Source: JAAZHD01 sp012510895
GTDB lineage: Bacteria; Bacillota; Clostridia; Caldicoprobacterales; DTU083
Reading direction: 5' to 3'
NCBI GenBank assembly: GCA_050951465.1
Contig: JBMNJC010000028.1
Location: forward strand, 107,763-171,762
DNA: 64,000 bases
Positions 53,015-62,631 of the stretch are shown piece after piece (position 1 is the first letter of the stretch; every line of letters begins with the position of its first letter). The notes under the pieces are model-generated. The model was not told the DNA's origin, did no database searches, and was given only the letters and a program-made list of their open reading frames with translations. The translations under genes and the position numbers were made by a program.

Positions 53015-53145
53015 TAGCACTAACCTTTTTTAGGGCTTTTGCCCGTTACATCATACTGTATATAAACTCTAATTTTTATTGATTATGTATAACATACATT
53101 GCACTTTTGCGTAATTTTTTATGGGAAAAATTTGGGGGAAAAATT

Positions 53146-53820
53146 ATGGAAGAAACAATGGACTTACGGGAAATTTTACAAATTATTTACAAAAGGCTTT
53201 GGTTTATAATCTTGGTTACACTGGTATGTATAATATCCAGCGGGATTATAAGCTTTTTTGTTTTGGATAGTATTTATGAAGCTTCCACCACTCTTATGGT
53301 TTCAAAAACTCGTGATGATCAATCCTCAAATCTACAATACAACGACATTCTAATGAATCAAAAGCTTGTAAAAACCTATAGCGAGATAGTAAAAAGTAAT
53401 AGGGTACTAGAGAAGGTTATTGAACAACTAGATCTAGACATGACTACTGGGGATCTGAAAAACAAAATTCAAGTAAGTTCTGTATCAGATACTGAGATAA
53501 TTCGTATAGCTGTACAGGACAAGGATCCAAACTTTGCAACAGAACTTGCCAACTCCATTGCAGTGGTATTTATGGGAGAGATAGGAAGCATCATGAAGAT
53601 GGACAATGTCCAGTTTATAGATCCTGCTAAAGTTCCAATAGATCCAGTAAAGCCTAGACCTCTTCTTAATATTGCCATAGCAGCGGTACTGGGAGTTATG
53701 ATTTCAGTATTTATAGTATTCTTGGTAGAATACTTTGATAATACCGTAAAAACAGTAGACGATGTAGAAAACAAACTGGGATTGCCGGTGCTGGGCAGCA
53801 TCCCTGTGTTCGACGAATAG
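53146..53820 (+). CDS. CpsC/Wzz-type polysaccharide co-polymerase (BY-kinase modulator)
   Basis: 224 aa from ATG 53146 (GGGGGAAA upstream). Two membrane helices bracket an extracytoplasmic domain: residues about 19-41 and 172-196. The N-terminal Wzz motif (MDLREILQIIYKRLW) and the proline-rich P.KPRPLLNI before the second helix are typical. It sets chain length and activates the CpsD tyrosine kinase encoded next, here broken. First gene of the exopolysaccharide locus; the IS1182-like element ends about 130 bp upstream and may supply or remove its promoter. Confidence 0.9.
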   Translation: MEETMDLREILQIIYKRLWFIILVTLVCIISSGIISFFVLDSIYEASTTLMVSKTRDDQSSNLQYNDILMNQKLVKTYSEIVKSNRVLEKVIEQLDLDMTTGDLKNKIQVSSVSDTEIIRIAVQDKDPNFATELANSIAVVFMGEIGSIMKMDNVQFIDPAKVPIDPVKPRPLLNIAIAAVLGVMISVFIVFLVEYFDNTVKTVDDVENKLGLPVLGSIPVFDE

Positions 53821-53832
53821 AGGAGAGGAAGT

Positions 53833-54010
53833 ATGGCGCGTTCAAGAGAATTGATAATCAACAAGAGTATAAAATCCCCTATAGTAGAGGCATACAAGAC
53901 CTTGAGAACCAATATCCAGTTTTCCATGCCCGATGGTGGACCTAGAACCATACTAATCACCAGCAGCGGTCCTAGTGAAGGGAAAAGTACTACTTCAGCT
54001 AACCTAGCTA
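53833..54010 (+). pseudogene. CpsD-type tyrosine kinase, 5' fragment
   Basis: 59 codons of a BY-kinase: SPIVEAYKTLRTNIQFS and the Walker A ITSSGPSEGKSTTSANLA. The frame then enters IS copy B. Joining base 54010 to base 55680 (removing the IS and one duplicated TAGCTA) restores one reading frame, but the result lacks about 70-80 residues including the Walker A' motif normally found in CpsD. Confidence 0.9.
54005..54010 (+). repeat. Target site duplication of IS copy B (with 55674-55679)
   Basis: TAGCTA flanks the element on both sides. Confidence 0.85.
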
Positions 54011-55673
54011 GTTTCCATTGAAAAAGTCATACTTTAAAATACTACACTACTTTTATTGTAGTAAGCGGATATATAATGTGGTAATATCGATTACCTTAAC
54101 CCCAATTATGATTTAAAACTCCCTTTTAACTCTTATATATCATAATTGGGCCAGTTTCCATAGGTTGTGGGCCATAATACCCATGGCAATCCAGGATTTA
54201 GAGCCAGAAGTACCCCGTGATAGAATTCGGTTGAGGCCACGACACCTTTTAAGCATACTGATGGTAGCCTCACTACCTGCCCTGAACCGTTGAAGCCTTT
54301 TAAACCAGAAAGCGGATTCAAGCTCTTTGCGTGCTTTGCTCTTTTTTCCCCGCTTTGGCATGCTGACACGTTTTACTCCGAGGGTATGAAGTTTGTCTTC
54401 ATTGTCTTTGCTGTAAAAACCTCTGTCAGTGGCAACTTCCTTTGGAGTACATCCAATATTGCTCTGATGTCCTTTCACAGCATCGATAAGCAGTGACTCA
54501 TCAGAAGGGTTTCCCTCGTAAACTTCATAATGGGTTATTACTCCTTCTTCTGATTCTGCGATGAGCACTTTGCGGCCGAACTCCGTTGGAGATTTAATTT
54601 TACCTTTTTTAATTGGCCGGGCACCTGGATCAAAAACGCTGACTATCCGATCCTTTAAATTGAGGTTGCCCTTATTGACTTCCTCGGTCTGCTCAATAAT
54701 CTTATCGGCAATCTGGATCATACCGGACAGTTCGTCGATAAGTTTTTGAGCCTCGTCTTTGATCTTTATGCCCGTTACTTGTTTAGCCCTGGCCAAGGCT
54801 TTTTTAGCATCTGCAACAGTATGCCTGGCAACTTCAGCTATCTGGCCGGTTATCTCACGTATTTCATGGAATTTTTCTTGTGTCCGGCGCTTTGAGGTTT
54901 TGGTGGCGATTGCCAGTATCTTCTTTTTGATGCTTCTGCCTCGGTTACGGATTTTACCTGCTGCATCATTGGCTGCTTCAGCAATCCTGTTGACAGTACG
55001 GGTAATGACCCGGACACAATCTTCAAGCAGCTCAGCATCTGTAGGATAATGGATGTTTGACTCAGCGACAGTGGTATCGATTCTTACCTTCCGGGCTTTT
55101 ATCTTCTTCTCTTCCACTGCCTTGGTGATGATAATCTTATTGAGTTTGTCAAGGGTATCATTACCAAAGAGTTTAGTCAGTTTGCAAAGAGTCGAACCAT
55201 CCGGAACCCTGGCATCCAGGGGGATATGGCAGAACCTTCTCCATTTGATGCTATCGGAAACCTGCTGATGTAATTCTTCGTAGCTGAGGGAATACATATG
55301 CTTGAGGTACATCATCCGTATATATACCTGTAATGGAGTAGATGGCCTGCCATGCTTCTTATGGAAGTACTCGATGAACGGCTGTACTATCTTTTCGTCA
55401 TTAAGATATTTGTCGATGATTGAAAGCTCATCATCCAACACTGTTAATTCTTCTGGTATTAGGTAGTCAGCTAAGGAAATCTGTTGATTATCGAATTTTA
55501 ACATTTTTCTATCCTCCCGGCAGGATTTGCCCAACGGGAAGTCGAATATATCTATTGATCCCGTTGGGTGTTGAGTTTGTATTTGTGATTATTTACTAAT
55601 TCGACATTCAAACGGGGGTTCCTTTTGGTTTGGTAAAATTTACAATTAAAGTTTAGACTTTTTCAATGAGAAC
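54011..55673 (-). mobile_element. DDE insertion sequence, copy B (1663 bp)
   Basis: Nearly identical to copy A (42040-43699) but inverted, with the same terminal repeats and a 6-bp TAGCTA duplication. The three extra bases are one codon in the transposase. It interrupts the CpsD-type kinase gene. Confidence 0.93.
54140..55504 (-). CDS. Transposase of IS copy B
   Basis: 454 aa, the same protein as copy A with one additional Thr (AIATKTSKRR region) and Cys in place of Arg in NIGCTPKEVATD. Start at 55504 after a GGGAGG site. Intact DDE residues. Confidence 0.9.
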   Translation of the reverse strand: MLKFDNQQISLADYLIPEELTVLDDELSIIDKYLNDEKIVQPFIEYFHKKHGRPSTPLQVYIRMMYLKHMYSLSYEELHQQVSDSIKWRRFCHIPLDARVPDGSTLCKLTKLFGNDTLDKLNKIIITKAVEEKKIKARKVRIDTTVAESNIHYPTDAELLEDCVRVITRTVNRIAEAANDAAGKIRNRGRSIKKKILAIATKTSKRRTQEKFHEIREITGQIAEVARHTVADAKKALARAKQVTGIKIKDEAQKLIDELSGMIQIADKIIEQTEEVNKGNLNLKDRIVSVFDPGARPIKKGKIKSPTEFGRKVLIAESEEGVITHYEVYEGNPSDESLLIDAVKGHQSNIGCTPKEVATDRGFYSKDNEDKLHTLGVKRVSMPKRGKKSKARKELESAFWFKRLQRFRAGSEATISMLKRCRGLNRILSRGTSGSKSWIAMGIMAHNLWKLAQL

Positions 55674-55679
55674 TAGCTA

Positions 55680-55990
55680 AACAAGAATATGACACCATTA
55701 TCATAGACTCACCCCCTGCACTACCAGTTGCAGACTCTGCTATATTATCACCATTAGTGGACGGGGTAATTATAGTATCAGCCTATGGACAAGCTACCTT
55801 TGATGGAGTACATAGAACAAGGTCCATGCTGGAGAGAGCAGGTGCCAAGATATTAGGGGTAGTACTAAATCGTATACCAGCATCTCAGGCAGGTAGCCAT
55901 TACTACTACTATTATTATGAAGACGACAGACCAAAAACAGGCTACGCGAAATCTAAAAGAAAAGGCGGGGCTGAAGCTGTATATGATTGA
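55680..55990 (+). pseudogene. CpsD-type tyrosine kinase, 3' fragment
   Basis: About 103 codons, beginning in frame with KQEYDTIIIDSPPALPVADS (Walker B), then VDGVIIVSAYGQATFDG and the C-terminal tyrosine cluster HYYYYYYEDD used for autophosphorylation. It overlaps the phosphatase start by 8 bp. Without the 5' half there is no Walker A, so no kinase activity is expected. Confidence 0.88.
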
Positions 55991-56762
55991 TATGCATTCC
56001 CATATCCTATGGGATATGGATGATGGAGCGGCATCCCAAAAGGAATCTCTGTCCATGGCTACTATAGCCTTAGAGGAAGGGATAGGAACTATAGTAGCTA
56101 CACCCCACTGCATAGATGAGCAGGATTTAGAAGCTTTTGCAGGGAAAGTTAAACAAAGATGTGAATCACTGCAGAAAGCTCTAAATGATAAAAAAATACC
56201 ATTAAACATAATACCTGGCGCAGAAATTTATATGGACCCTGACATCTTAGAAAGACCAGGGCTAGATAAGCTCACCATTGGAGATAGCCGTTACATATTG
56301 GTAGAGATGCCCATGGGAGAAGTACCAAGATACGCTGAAGATTTTCTCTACCACCTGAAGCTAAAAGGATTTACGCCCATAATAGCCCATCCTGAGAGAA
56401 ATAGAGGGATAATAGAGAATCCAAATATACTAGCGAGATTTATTGATTTAGGGTCACTAACCCAAATCAATACAGGGAGTATATCCGGTTTTTTTGGACC
56501 TAAAGTACAGGAAAGCGCTCGTATCTTAATAACTCATAATATGGGACATGTACTAGGTACCGATGCCCACTCTGATGGAAGAAGGGGTCCCTATATAAAG
56601 CAGGCTGTAGAGAATCTATACAGTTGGCTAGATAAAGACAATGCAGACAAGATAATTTACCACAACCCACAAACGGTACTTAAGGGAGATATATTATCAG
56701 TGGATTCACCCATAGAGTACCGTCCTAGAAAAGGAATTTTTAGCTTCTTTAAGAAGAGATAA
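55983..56762 (+). CDS. CpsB-type tyrosine-protein phosphatase (PHP family)
   Basis: 259 aa from ATG 55983. Metal-binding PHP motifs: MIDMHSHILWDMDDG (HxH), VATPHC, the GAEIY Glu, IIAHPERNRG and GTDAHSDG. Family members (YwqE, CpsB) dephosphorylate the CpsD tyrosine cluster and tune polymer export. With the kinase broken its natural substrate is missing. It is intact and follows the locus order cpsC-cpsD-cpsB. Confidence 0.93.
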   Translation: MIDMHSHILWDMDDGAASQKESLSMATIALEEGIGTIVATPHCIDEQDLEAFAGKVKQRCESLQKALNDKKIPLNIIPGAEIYMDPDILERPGLDKLTIGDSRYILVEMPMGEVPRYAEDFLYHLKLKGFTPIIAHPERNRGIIENPNILARFIDLGSLTQINTGSISGFFGPKVQESARILITHNMGHVLGTDAHSDGRRGPYIKQAVENLYSWLDKDNADKIIYHNPQTVLKGDILSVDSPIEYRPRKGIFSFFKKR

Positions 56763-57032
56763 AATCCAAAGGAAGCCAGTGCTGTTTCGGCGCACTGGTG
56801 TACCTAAGGATGTTATACTCATATCTTTAGCTCACCTTTATTTTTAAGGTGGGAGGGACATACTATACCCAATTTTACATCCGTGTAGATTTTATAAGAC
56901 TAAACTAATATATGTCTATAGGAAAAAAGTCACATTTTTATCAAGGCTTGCTTCAGCAAATGTTTAATTTCATTTTTTATACTTATCTATAAAATATAAT
57001 ATCCTTCTATAATAAGCAAAGGGGTCTTTGTT
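56763..57032. other. Leader region before the sugar transferase
   Basis: Two hairpins are visible: CCAGTGC/GCACTGG (about 56776-56798) and CACCTT/AAGGTG (about 56835-56853). A TATAAT near 56995 may be a promoter. Neither hairpin has a clear T-run. No known riboswitch core was recognised. Confidence 0.4.
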
Positions 57033-57671
57033 ATGAGCTATTTAAAATTTAAACGAATCATGGATGTACTATTATCCCTTACTGCACTAATAATATTATT
57101 ACCTGTATTTATAATATTAGCTATAGCTATAAAATTGGATTCAAAAGGTCCAGTATTTTTTAAACAAAAAAGAGTAGGAAAAGGCAAAACGCACTTTTAC
57201 ATACTTAAGTTTCGTACTATGCGGATAGACACACCAAAGGATGTGCCAACACACCTATTAGAGAATCCAGAACAGTACATAACCAGAGTAGGCAAATTTC
57301 TTAGAAGGACAAGCCTTGATGAATTGCCACAGATATGGAATATCTTCGTGGGGCATATGAGTATCGTTGGTCCTCGTCCTGCATTATGGAATCAATATGA
57401 TCTAATAGCTGAGAGAGATAAATATGGTGCTAATGATATTTTACCTGGATTAACAGGCCTAGCCCAAATAAATGGCAGGGATGAACTACCTATAGAGGTT
57501 AAGGCAGAATTGGATGGGATATATGTACAAAAGATGAGCTTTATTATGGATGTTAAATGTTTTGTTGCAACAATTCTAAAGGTTATAAAGCATGAGGGAG
57601 TTGTTGAAGGTGGCACAGGAAGGTTAGGGTATGGAGAGGCTGCTACCTCAAGGGAGAGGGTTTCAAAATGA
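57033..57671 (+). CDS. Initiating sugar transferase (undecaprenyl-phosphate glycosyl-1-phosphate transferase)
   Basis: 212 aa. One N-terminal membrane helix (about residues 11-32) is followed by the bacterial sugar transferase domain: GPVFFKQKRVGKGKTHFYIL, KFRTMR, RRTSLDELPQ and SIVGPRP, then PGLTGLAQINGRD. It moves a sugar-1-phosphate to undecaprenyl phosphate, the first step of repeat-unit synthesis. It overlaps the epimerase gene by four bases. Confidence 0.95.
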   Translation: MSYLKFKRIMDVLLSLTALIILLPVFIILAIAIKLDSKGPVFFKQKRVGKGKTHFYILKFRTMRIDTPKDVPTHLLENPEQYITRVGKFLRRTSLDELPQIWNIFVGHMSIVGPRPALWNQYDLIAERDKYGANDILPGLTGLAQINGRDELPIEVKAELDGIYVQKMSFIMDVKCFVATILKVIKHEGVVEGGTGRLGYGEAATSRERVSK

Positions 57672-58546
57672 AGAAAATTCTTATTACAGGAGCTAATAGC
57701 TACATAGGGACTAGTTTTGAGAAGTGGTTATCACAATGGCCTGATAAATATACTGTAGATACTATCGATATGATAGATGGGAAATGGAGACAAGCCTCTT
57801 TTGCAAACTATGATGTTGTATTTCATGTTGCTGGGATAGCTCATGTATCGACGGATCCAAAGATGGAAGATCTATATTATAAAGTGAATAGAGATCTTGC
57901 TATAGAAACTGCTAAAAAAGCCAAAGCGGAAGGTGTAAAGCAGTTTATTTTTATGAGCAGTATTATTGTTTATGGAAACAGTACGAATGAACAAGGGGTT
58001 ATTGATAGAAATACAGTACCCAATCCCAGTAATTTTTATGGAGATAGCAAGCTTCAGGCGGAAGAAGGTATAAAACCTTTAGAAGATGAGAACTTCAAGG
58101 TAGTAATATTAAGACCCCCAATGATTTATGGTAAGGGTTCTAAAGGCAATTATCCAAAGTTAGCAAAGGCAGCTAGGATATTACCTATATTTCCTGATTA
58201 TGATAACCAACGCAGTATGCTGCATATAGATAATCTTTGCGAGTTTATTAGACTTATGATTGATAATGAAGAAAGTGGATTATTCTTTCCACAAAATAAA
58301 GAGTATGTAAAAACAAGTGAGATGGTTAGATTGATTGCAGAAGTGCATGGAAAGAGAATTAAGCTTGTAAAAATATTTAATCCGATATTAAGCTTAATGA
58401 TTAGTAGAGTTGGAATCATTAATAAGGTATTTGGGAATTTGGTTTATGAGAAATCAATGAGTAGTTATGATAAGGCAGAATATAAAATTAAGGATTTTAA
58501 AGGATCGATTAGGGCAGCGGAGAATGGAGATGGTGTAAATGGCTGA
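57668..58546 (+). CDS. NAD-dependent sugar epimerase/dehydratase
   Basis: 292 aa extended SDR. The NAD-binding motif ITGANSYIGTSF is at residues 6-17. The catalytic site is SSIIVYG (Ser) and NFYGDSKLQAE with the YxxxK pair. It likely modifies a nucleotide sugar (UDP-sugar 4-epimerase or dehydrogenase group). It overlaps both neighbours slightly, consistent with one transcript. Confidence 0.9.
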   Translation: MKKILITGANSYIGTSFEKWLSQWPDKYTVDTIDMIDGKWRQASFANYDVVFHVAGIAHVSTDPKMEDLYYKVNRDLAIETAKKAKAEGVKQFIFMSSIIVYGNSTNEQGVIDRNTVPNPSNFYGDSKLQAEEGIKPLEDENFKVVILRPPMIYGKGSKGNYPKLAKAARILPIFPDYDNQRSMLHIDNLCEFIRLMIDNEESGLFFPQNKEYVKTSEMVRLIAEVHGKRIKLVKIFNPILSLMISRVGIINKVFGNLVYEKSMSSYDKAEYKIKDFKGSIRAAENGDGVNG

Positions 58547-59374
58547 TTTGACAGCGATTATATTAACTAAAAACGAGAGCAAAAATATAGTAGCATGTCT
58601 GGAGTCTATCAAAGGGTTTGCCAAAAGGGCGGTTGTTGTGGATAGTGGAAGTACTGATAATACAGTTGAATTAGCAAAAAAGCATGGTGCAGATGTTTAC
58701 TATCATCCATTTGAATACTATGCTAAACAGTTTAACTGGGCACTAGATAATACAGATATAAAAACAAAATGGGTGCTTAGATTGGATGCGGATGAAAGAT
58801 TTACTCCTGAGTTATGCAAAGAGTGTGAGGAATTAATGGAAAGACATGCGGAAGATGAAGTGAACGGCATAACTATGGAAGCATGGCTTTATTTCTTAGG
58901 GAGAGCGATTAGAACATGGACTTAGTAAAAAAAGAAAACTCATGATATTTAAGACAGGTATCGGAAGAATTGAAGACAGAAAACGAGATGCTCATACTAT
59001 CATTTCATCTGGAAGAACAGTTTCTACTAAAGAAAGGTTTATCCATTATGATTTTAAGGATATTACTAGTTTTATTGCAAAGTATAATTTCTACTCAACT
59101 AAAGAGTTGCAGGATTATATAGATTATAAGATAAATGGTGACAAATCAAAACATTAGAACTGATAAAAATATACAAAAACAAAGGAAAAAGAAGTTTGGC
59201 ATGTACTACAAAGCACCAAAATTTATTAGAGCCTGGCTATGGTTTGTATATAATTATTATTTTAGATTAGGCTTTCTTGATGGTGTAGAAGGCTATATAT
59301 ATCATTTTCTTGAATGCTATTGGTATCGCTATTTGGTAGATGCAAAAATATATGAATATCAAAAAAATAGATAA
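58539..59374 (+). pseudogene. Family 2 glycosyltransferase with two frameshifts
   Basis: Three consecutive frames give one protein. Frame a (58539-58925) has AIILTKNESKNI, VVVDSGSTDNTVELA and LRLDADERFT (GT2 DxD region), and stops after RTWT. Frame b (58942-59157) continues LMIFKTGIGRIEDRKRDAH and FIHYDFKDITSFIAKYNFYS. Frame c (59135-59374) ends with YYKAPKFIRAWLWF and FRLGFLDGVEGYIYHFLE. One extra A near 58914 (giving R-H-G when removed) explains the first shift; the second is in an A-rich run near 59145-59150. Probably inactive, unless these are sequencing errors. Confidence 0.85.
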
Positions 59375-59568
59375 GAATTTGGACGATTACAGACTTAGAA
59401 GATTTCTTAGCAATAAACATTCTTGACAGAATAAGCTCTAAGCTGAATTAAATGAACTTAATTAAAACAGCCCTTAATAAAATAATATTAATGAAAGGTT
59501 AAATTGGTGAAACTACATTATCTGTTTGTTTGAGAAGATGATGGCGATCGACTGAAAGGAATGGTAAA

Positions 59569-60819
59569 ATGATATTGGATAAAGTTGAGTTATGGGTTCA
59601 CGATAATATCCTCAAAAATGAAACTATTCGCCACGCGGTATATGCAATTTATCAACGAATTCTTTGGTTTGTTTCTCCAAAATTAAAAAGCGAAGGAAAT
59701 ATAATTAGAATAACGCCTAATGATGGATATGAATATTTATTTGGATATTATGATAAATGTCCATGGGATCCGTCTGAAAAATACATATTAGCACTTAAAG
59801 TGAAGAATAGCCTTGAATCTGCAGATTCAAGGGAGCCTGCAAGTATTGTTATCATAGACGCTGTAAATGGACAGATACAGGAAATTGCTAAAACTCGTTG
59901 TTGGAACGTTCAACAAGGCTGCATGGCACAGTGGTATGGTATGGATTCAGTACTGTATAATGATTATCGGGACGGCAGTTATTGTAGTATAATTTTGAAT
60001 ATCAACAATGGGCATGAACGGATAATTGATATGCCGGTTTATGCTATTTCACAGGATCAAAAAACGGCTTTGACACTTGATTTTTCTAGGCTTCACAGAT
60101 TACGTCCAGGGTATGGCTATTGTAACTTGGTTGAATCGACAGCGAATGATAAATGTCCTGATAAGCCATGTATATGGAAAATTGATCTAGACACTGGAAA
60201 GATTGTACCACTTCTAAAGTATACTGATTTTGCAAATCTGGATCCTCGTCCAGAAATGCAAGATGCTGAGCATAAGGTTAATCATCTTATGATAAGCCCT
60301 GATAACAATCGCTTTATGGTTTTGCATCGTTGGTTCAAAAATGGGATGAAATATACAAGACTTGTAACATGCAATATGGATGGTACGGACATTTACAACC
60401 TCAGTGATAACGATTTTGTTTCTCATTGTTGTTGGAAAAATGCCAATGAGATTCTCGCATATCTAAACAAAAAATCCGGAGGTAAAGGTTATTATCTTTT
60501 AAAAGATCAAACAAATGAATATAAGAGAGTTTGGCCAGAGTTGGTAATGGATGGTCATCCAACATATTCACCTGATGGTAGTCTAGTCGTAACTGATACC
60601 TATCCCAACAGGAAACGGATTCAATCTGTGTATATCATAAAAAATACAGAAATCAAATGCGTGGCGCGTGTATTTTCACCTTTTAAATATAGTGGGGATG
60701 TTCGTGTTGATTTACATCCTCGATGGAGCAGAGATGGAAAACGCATATGTATAGAATCATGTTTTGAAGGAAAACGTGGGCTATATGTTATAAATTTAAA
60801 TGATGAGGTGGAGAAATGA
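59569..60819 (+). CDS. Beta-propeller (TolB/WD40-like) protein of the polysaccharide locus
   Basis: 416 aa, no signal peptide. Repeating blades are suggested by CPWDPSEKYILALKV, ISPDNNRFMVLHRW, YSPDGSLVVTDTY and WSRDGKRICIES, as in TolB/DPP-IV-type propellers. The N-terminal 45 residues are helical with an aromatic-rich stretch that may sit at the membrane. Its role in the locus is unknown; a structural or sugar-binding role is a guess. It overlaps the next gene by four bases. Confidence 0.7.
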   Translation: MILDKVELWVHDNILKNETIRHAVYAIYQRILWFVSPKLKSEGNIIRITPNDGYEYLFGYYDKCPWDPSEKYILALKVKNSLESADSREPASIVIIDAVNGQIQEIAKTRCWNVQQGCMAQWYGMDSVLYNDYRDGSYCSIILNINNGHERIIDMPVYAISQDQKTALTLDFSRLHRLRPGYGYCNLVESTANDKCPDKPCIWKIDLDTGKIVPLLKYTDFANLDPRPEMQDAEHKVNHLMISPDNNRFMVLHRWFKNGMKYTRLVTCNMDGTDIYNLSDNDFVSHCCWKNANEILAYLNKKSGGKGYYLLKDQTNEYKRVWPELVMDGHPTYSPDGSLVVTDTYPNRKRIQSVYIIKNTEIKCVARVFSPFKYSGDVRVDLHPRWSRDGKRICIESCFEGKRGLYVINLNDEVEK

Positions 60820-61757
60820 TAAGTGTAATTATTCCCTGTTATAATGCTAGTCTCTACATCATAGAAACGTTAGAGTCATTAGAAAAACAGACATATACTG
60901 ATTTTGAAGTATTATGCATTAATGACGGTTCTACTGATAATACCTTAGAGTTATTGGAGAACTATCAAAGAAACAGCAAATTGAAAATAACAATCTTATC
61001 GCAAGCAAATTTAGGTGTTAGTAGTGCAAGAAACAGAGGTATCGATAAGGCAAATGGAGAGTACATCGCATTTCTTGATGCGGATGATATATACCATCCT
61101 AGATTTCTTGAACTGTTATCATCTGCCATTGGAAACATGGATACAGCTTATTGTAGATTAACTAGAGATTTGACTAAGCTAACAGATAGGGAAGGTAAGG
61201 TTACCGTAAAAAACCAACAACAAGCAATGGAAGACCTTCTATATAATATGGGACAATTTGGGTTTTATTGTTATTTATATAGAAAAGATATCTTGAACAA
61301 CAGAAAGATTCGGTTTACAGAAAATGCAAAGTATGGTGAAGATAGAGAGTTTATATGGAAGTATATGGTAAACTGTAAAAATGCCATTTTTGTTGATGCT
61401 AAACTTTATGGCTATAGATTTGTGAAAGATTCTGTGGCGAACACTGTTTCATGGCGCAAAACAGATCTCCTAGAATGTGTAAAAAGGATTGAGCAATACA
61501 TGGTTGATAACAGTTGCTTGTATTACAGCCAGTTTAAAAACTATATGTATCCAAGATCCATGTGGGCTGTAGCCAAATCCTTTGCTGTAGGTAAAAGACA
61601 GGACTATTATAATAGATTATTATCAGAATATGATGTTGATACAAGTATGAAATATGTTGTTAAATTCTCAAATCAGCTATATGCAAAAGTTTTAGCAGCT
61701 GTATTTCTGGTTTCACCAAAGCTATTTTATAGACTATTATCTATATATAAATATTAA
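60816..61757 (+). CDS. Family 2 glycosyltransferase
   Basis: 313 aa GT-A enzyme: ISVIIPCYNASLYI start, VLCINDGSTDNTLELL (nucleotide binding), SSARNRGIDKANGEYIAFLDADD with the DxD metal site. The C-terminal half is less conserved, with a YGEDREFIWKYM acceptor-side motif. It adds a sugar to the lipid-linked repeat unit. Intact, unlike the GT2 gene at 58539. Confidence 0.93.
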   Translation: MISVIIPCYNASLYIIETLESLEKQTYTDFEVLCINDGSTDNTLELLENYQRNSKLKITILSQANLGVSSARNRGIDKANGEYIAFLDADDIYHPRFLELLSSAIGNMDTAYCRLTRDLTKLTDREGKVTVKNQQQAMEDLLYNMGQFGFYCYLYRKDILNNRKIRFTENAKYGEDREFIWKYMVNCKNAIFVDAKLYGYRFVKDSVANTVSWRKTDLLECVKRIEQYMVDNSCLYYSQFKNYMYPRSMWAVAKSFAVGKRQDYYNRLLSEYDVDTSMKYVVKFSNQLYAKVLAAVFLVSPKLFYRLLSIYKY

Positions 61758-61788
61758 AAGGTATAACATAATATTGAGGAGGATAAAC

Positions 61789-62631
61789 TTGAAAAAAATT
61801 CGTGTTGCTTTTCCTGATTTACAAAATGCTGGAGATATTTTTAATGTTGTTTTACTGGATAAGTTATTTGGTATTGAAATTATAAGAAGTAAAGTATACA
61901 ATGCTGACCTTACGGCCATTGGAGGCGCTCTTAGTGGTGTACAATACTCCAAAGAGTTTGCGCGTAGAAAAATGCAACATATGCTAGGCAAATTGTACTC
62001 TAATAGGACATTATACGTATGGGGCTCTGGGTTTCTCTATGGAGATAATGAAAATTCTTTTTACAGAAGAAAAATAAGCTATATGTGCACTAAGAGGTAA
62101 ATTGAGCAGAAGTAAGGTTTCTGAAATTATGAAAATAGATGTTAATGTGCCGCTTGCTGATCCTGGATTGCTGGCTAGTAAATTACTTAGTGAGAGAAGA
62201 CAAAAAAAATATTCTGTTGGGATAATACCTCATTTTTCCCAGCAACAGGAGGAAATATTCGCGAAATTAAATCGCCACTATCAGAATTCTACAATAATAG
62301 ATATTACAAAGCCACCTCTTGAGGTTATCGACAATATAGCCAGCTGTGAATATATTATATCTAGCAGTCTTCATGGACTTGTTTTTGCAGATAGTTTGCT
62401 TATACCATCTCTTCCTGTTGTCGGGAGACTCCTCTTGCGGGTGGTGATTTTAAATTCTGTGATTATTATTCGTCTTTCGATATTGAATATAGACCATGGG
62501 ATATACATAAGACAATTCCCTCGATAAATGATATAATAGATCAATATAAGATAAAAAGAGAAGATGTTTATTTAAAACAAAAACAACTTGTAGAAAGTTT
62601 TCCTGCATCTTTAATGAAGGGGGAGCACTAA
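61789..62631 (+). pseudogene. Polysaccharide pyruvyltransferase with two frameshifts
   Basis: The start is TTG 61789 after AGGAGGATAAAC. Frame a (to 62100) has NAGDIFNVVLLDKLFG and VWGSGFL. Frame b (about 62075-62450) has CALRGKLSRSKV, SVGIIPHF and the ISSSLHGLVFADSL motif of the pyruvyltransferase family. Frame c (about 62435-62631) gives ETPLAGGDFKFCDYYSSFD and the C-terminal helix. The shifts lie near 62080 and 62440. It would have added a pyruvate ketal to a sugar. Confidence 0.85.

Noticed and set aside
54011..55673. Kinase deletion caused by recombination between two IS copies inserted at each edge
   Set aside because: The exact TAGCTA on both sides of the single copy is best explained by one ordinary transposition; two independent insertions would be expected to leave different flanks.
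56763..57032. c-di-GMP or other known riboswitch before the sugar transferase
   Set aside because: The hairpins lack the conserved core sequences of the classes I could compare by eye.
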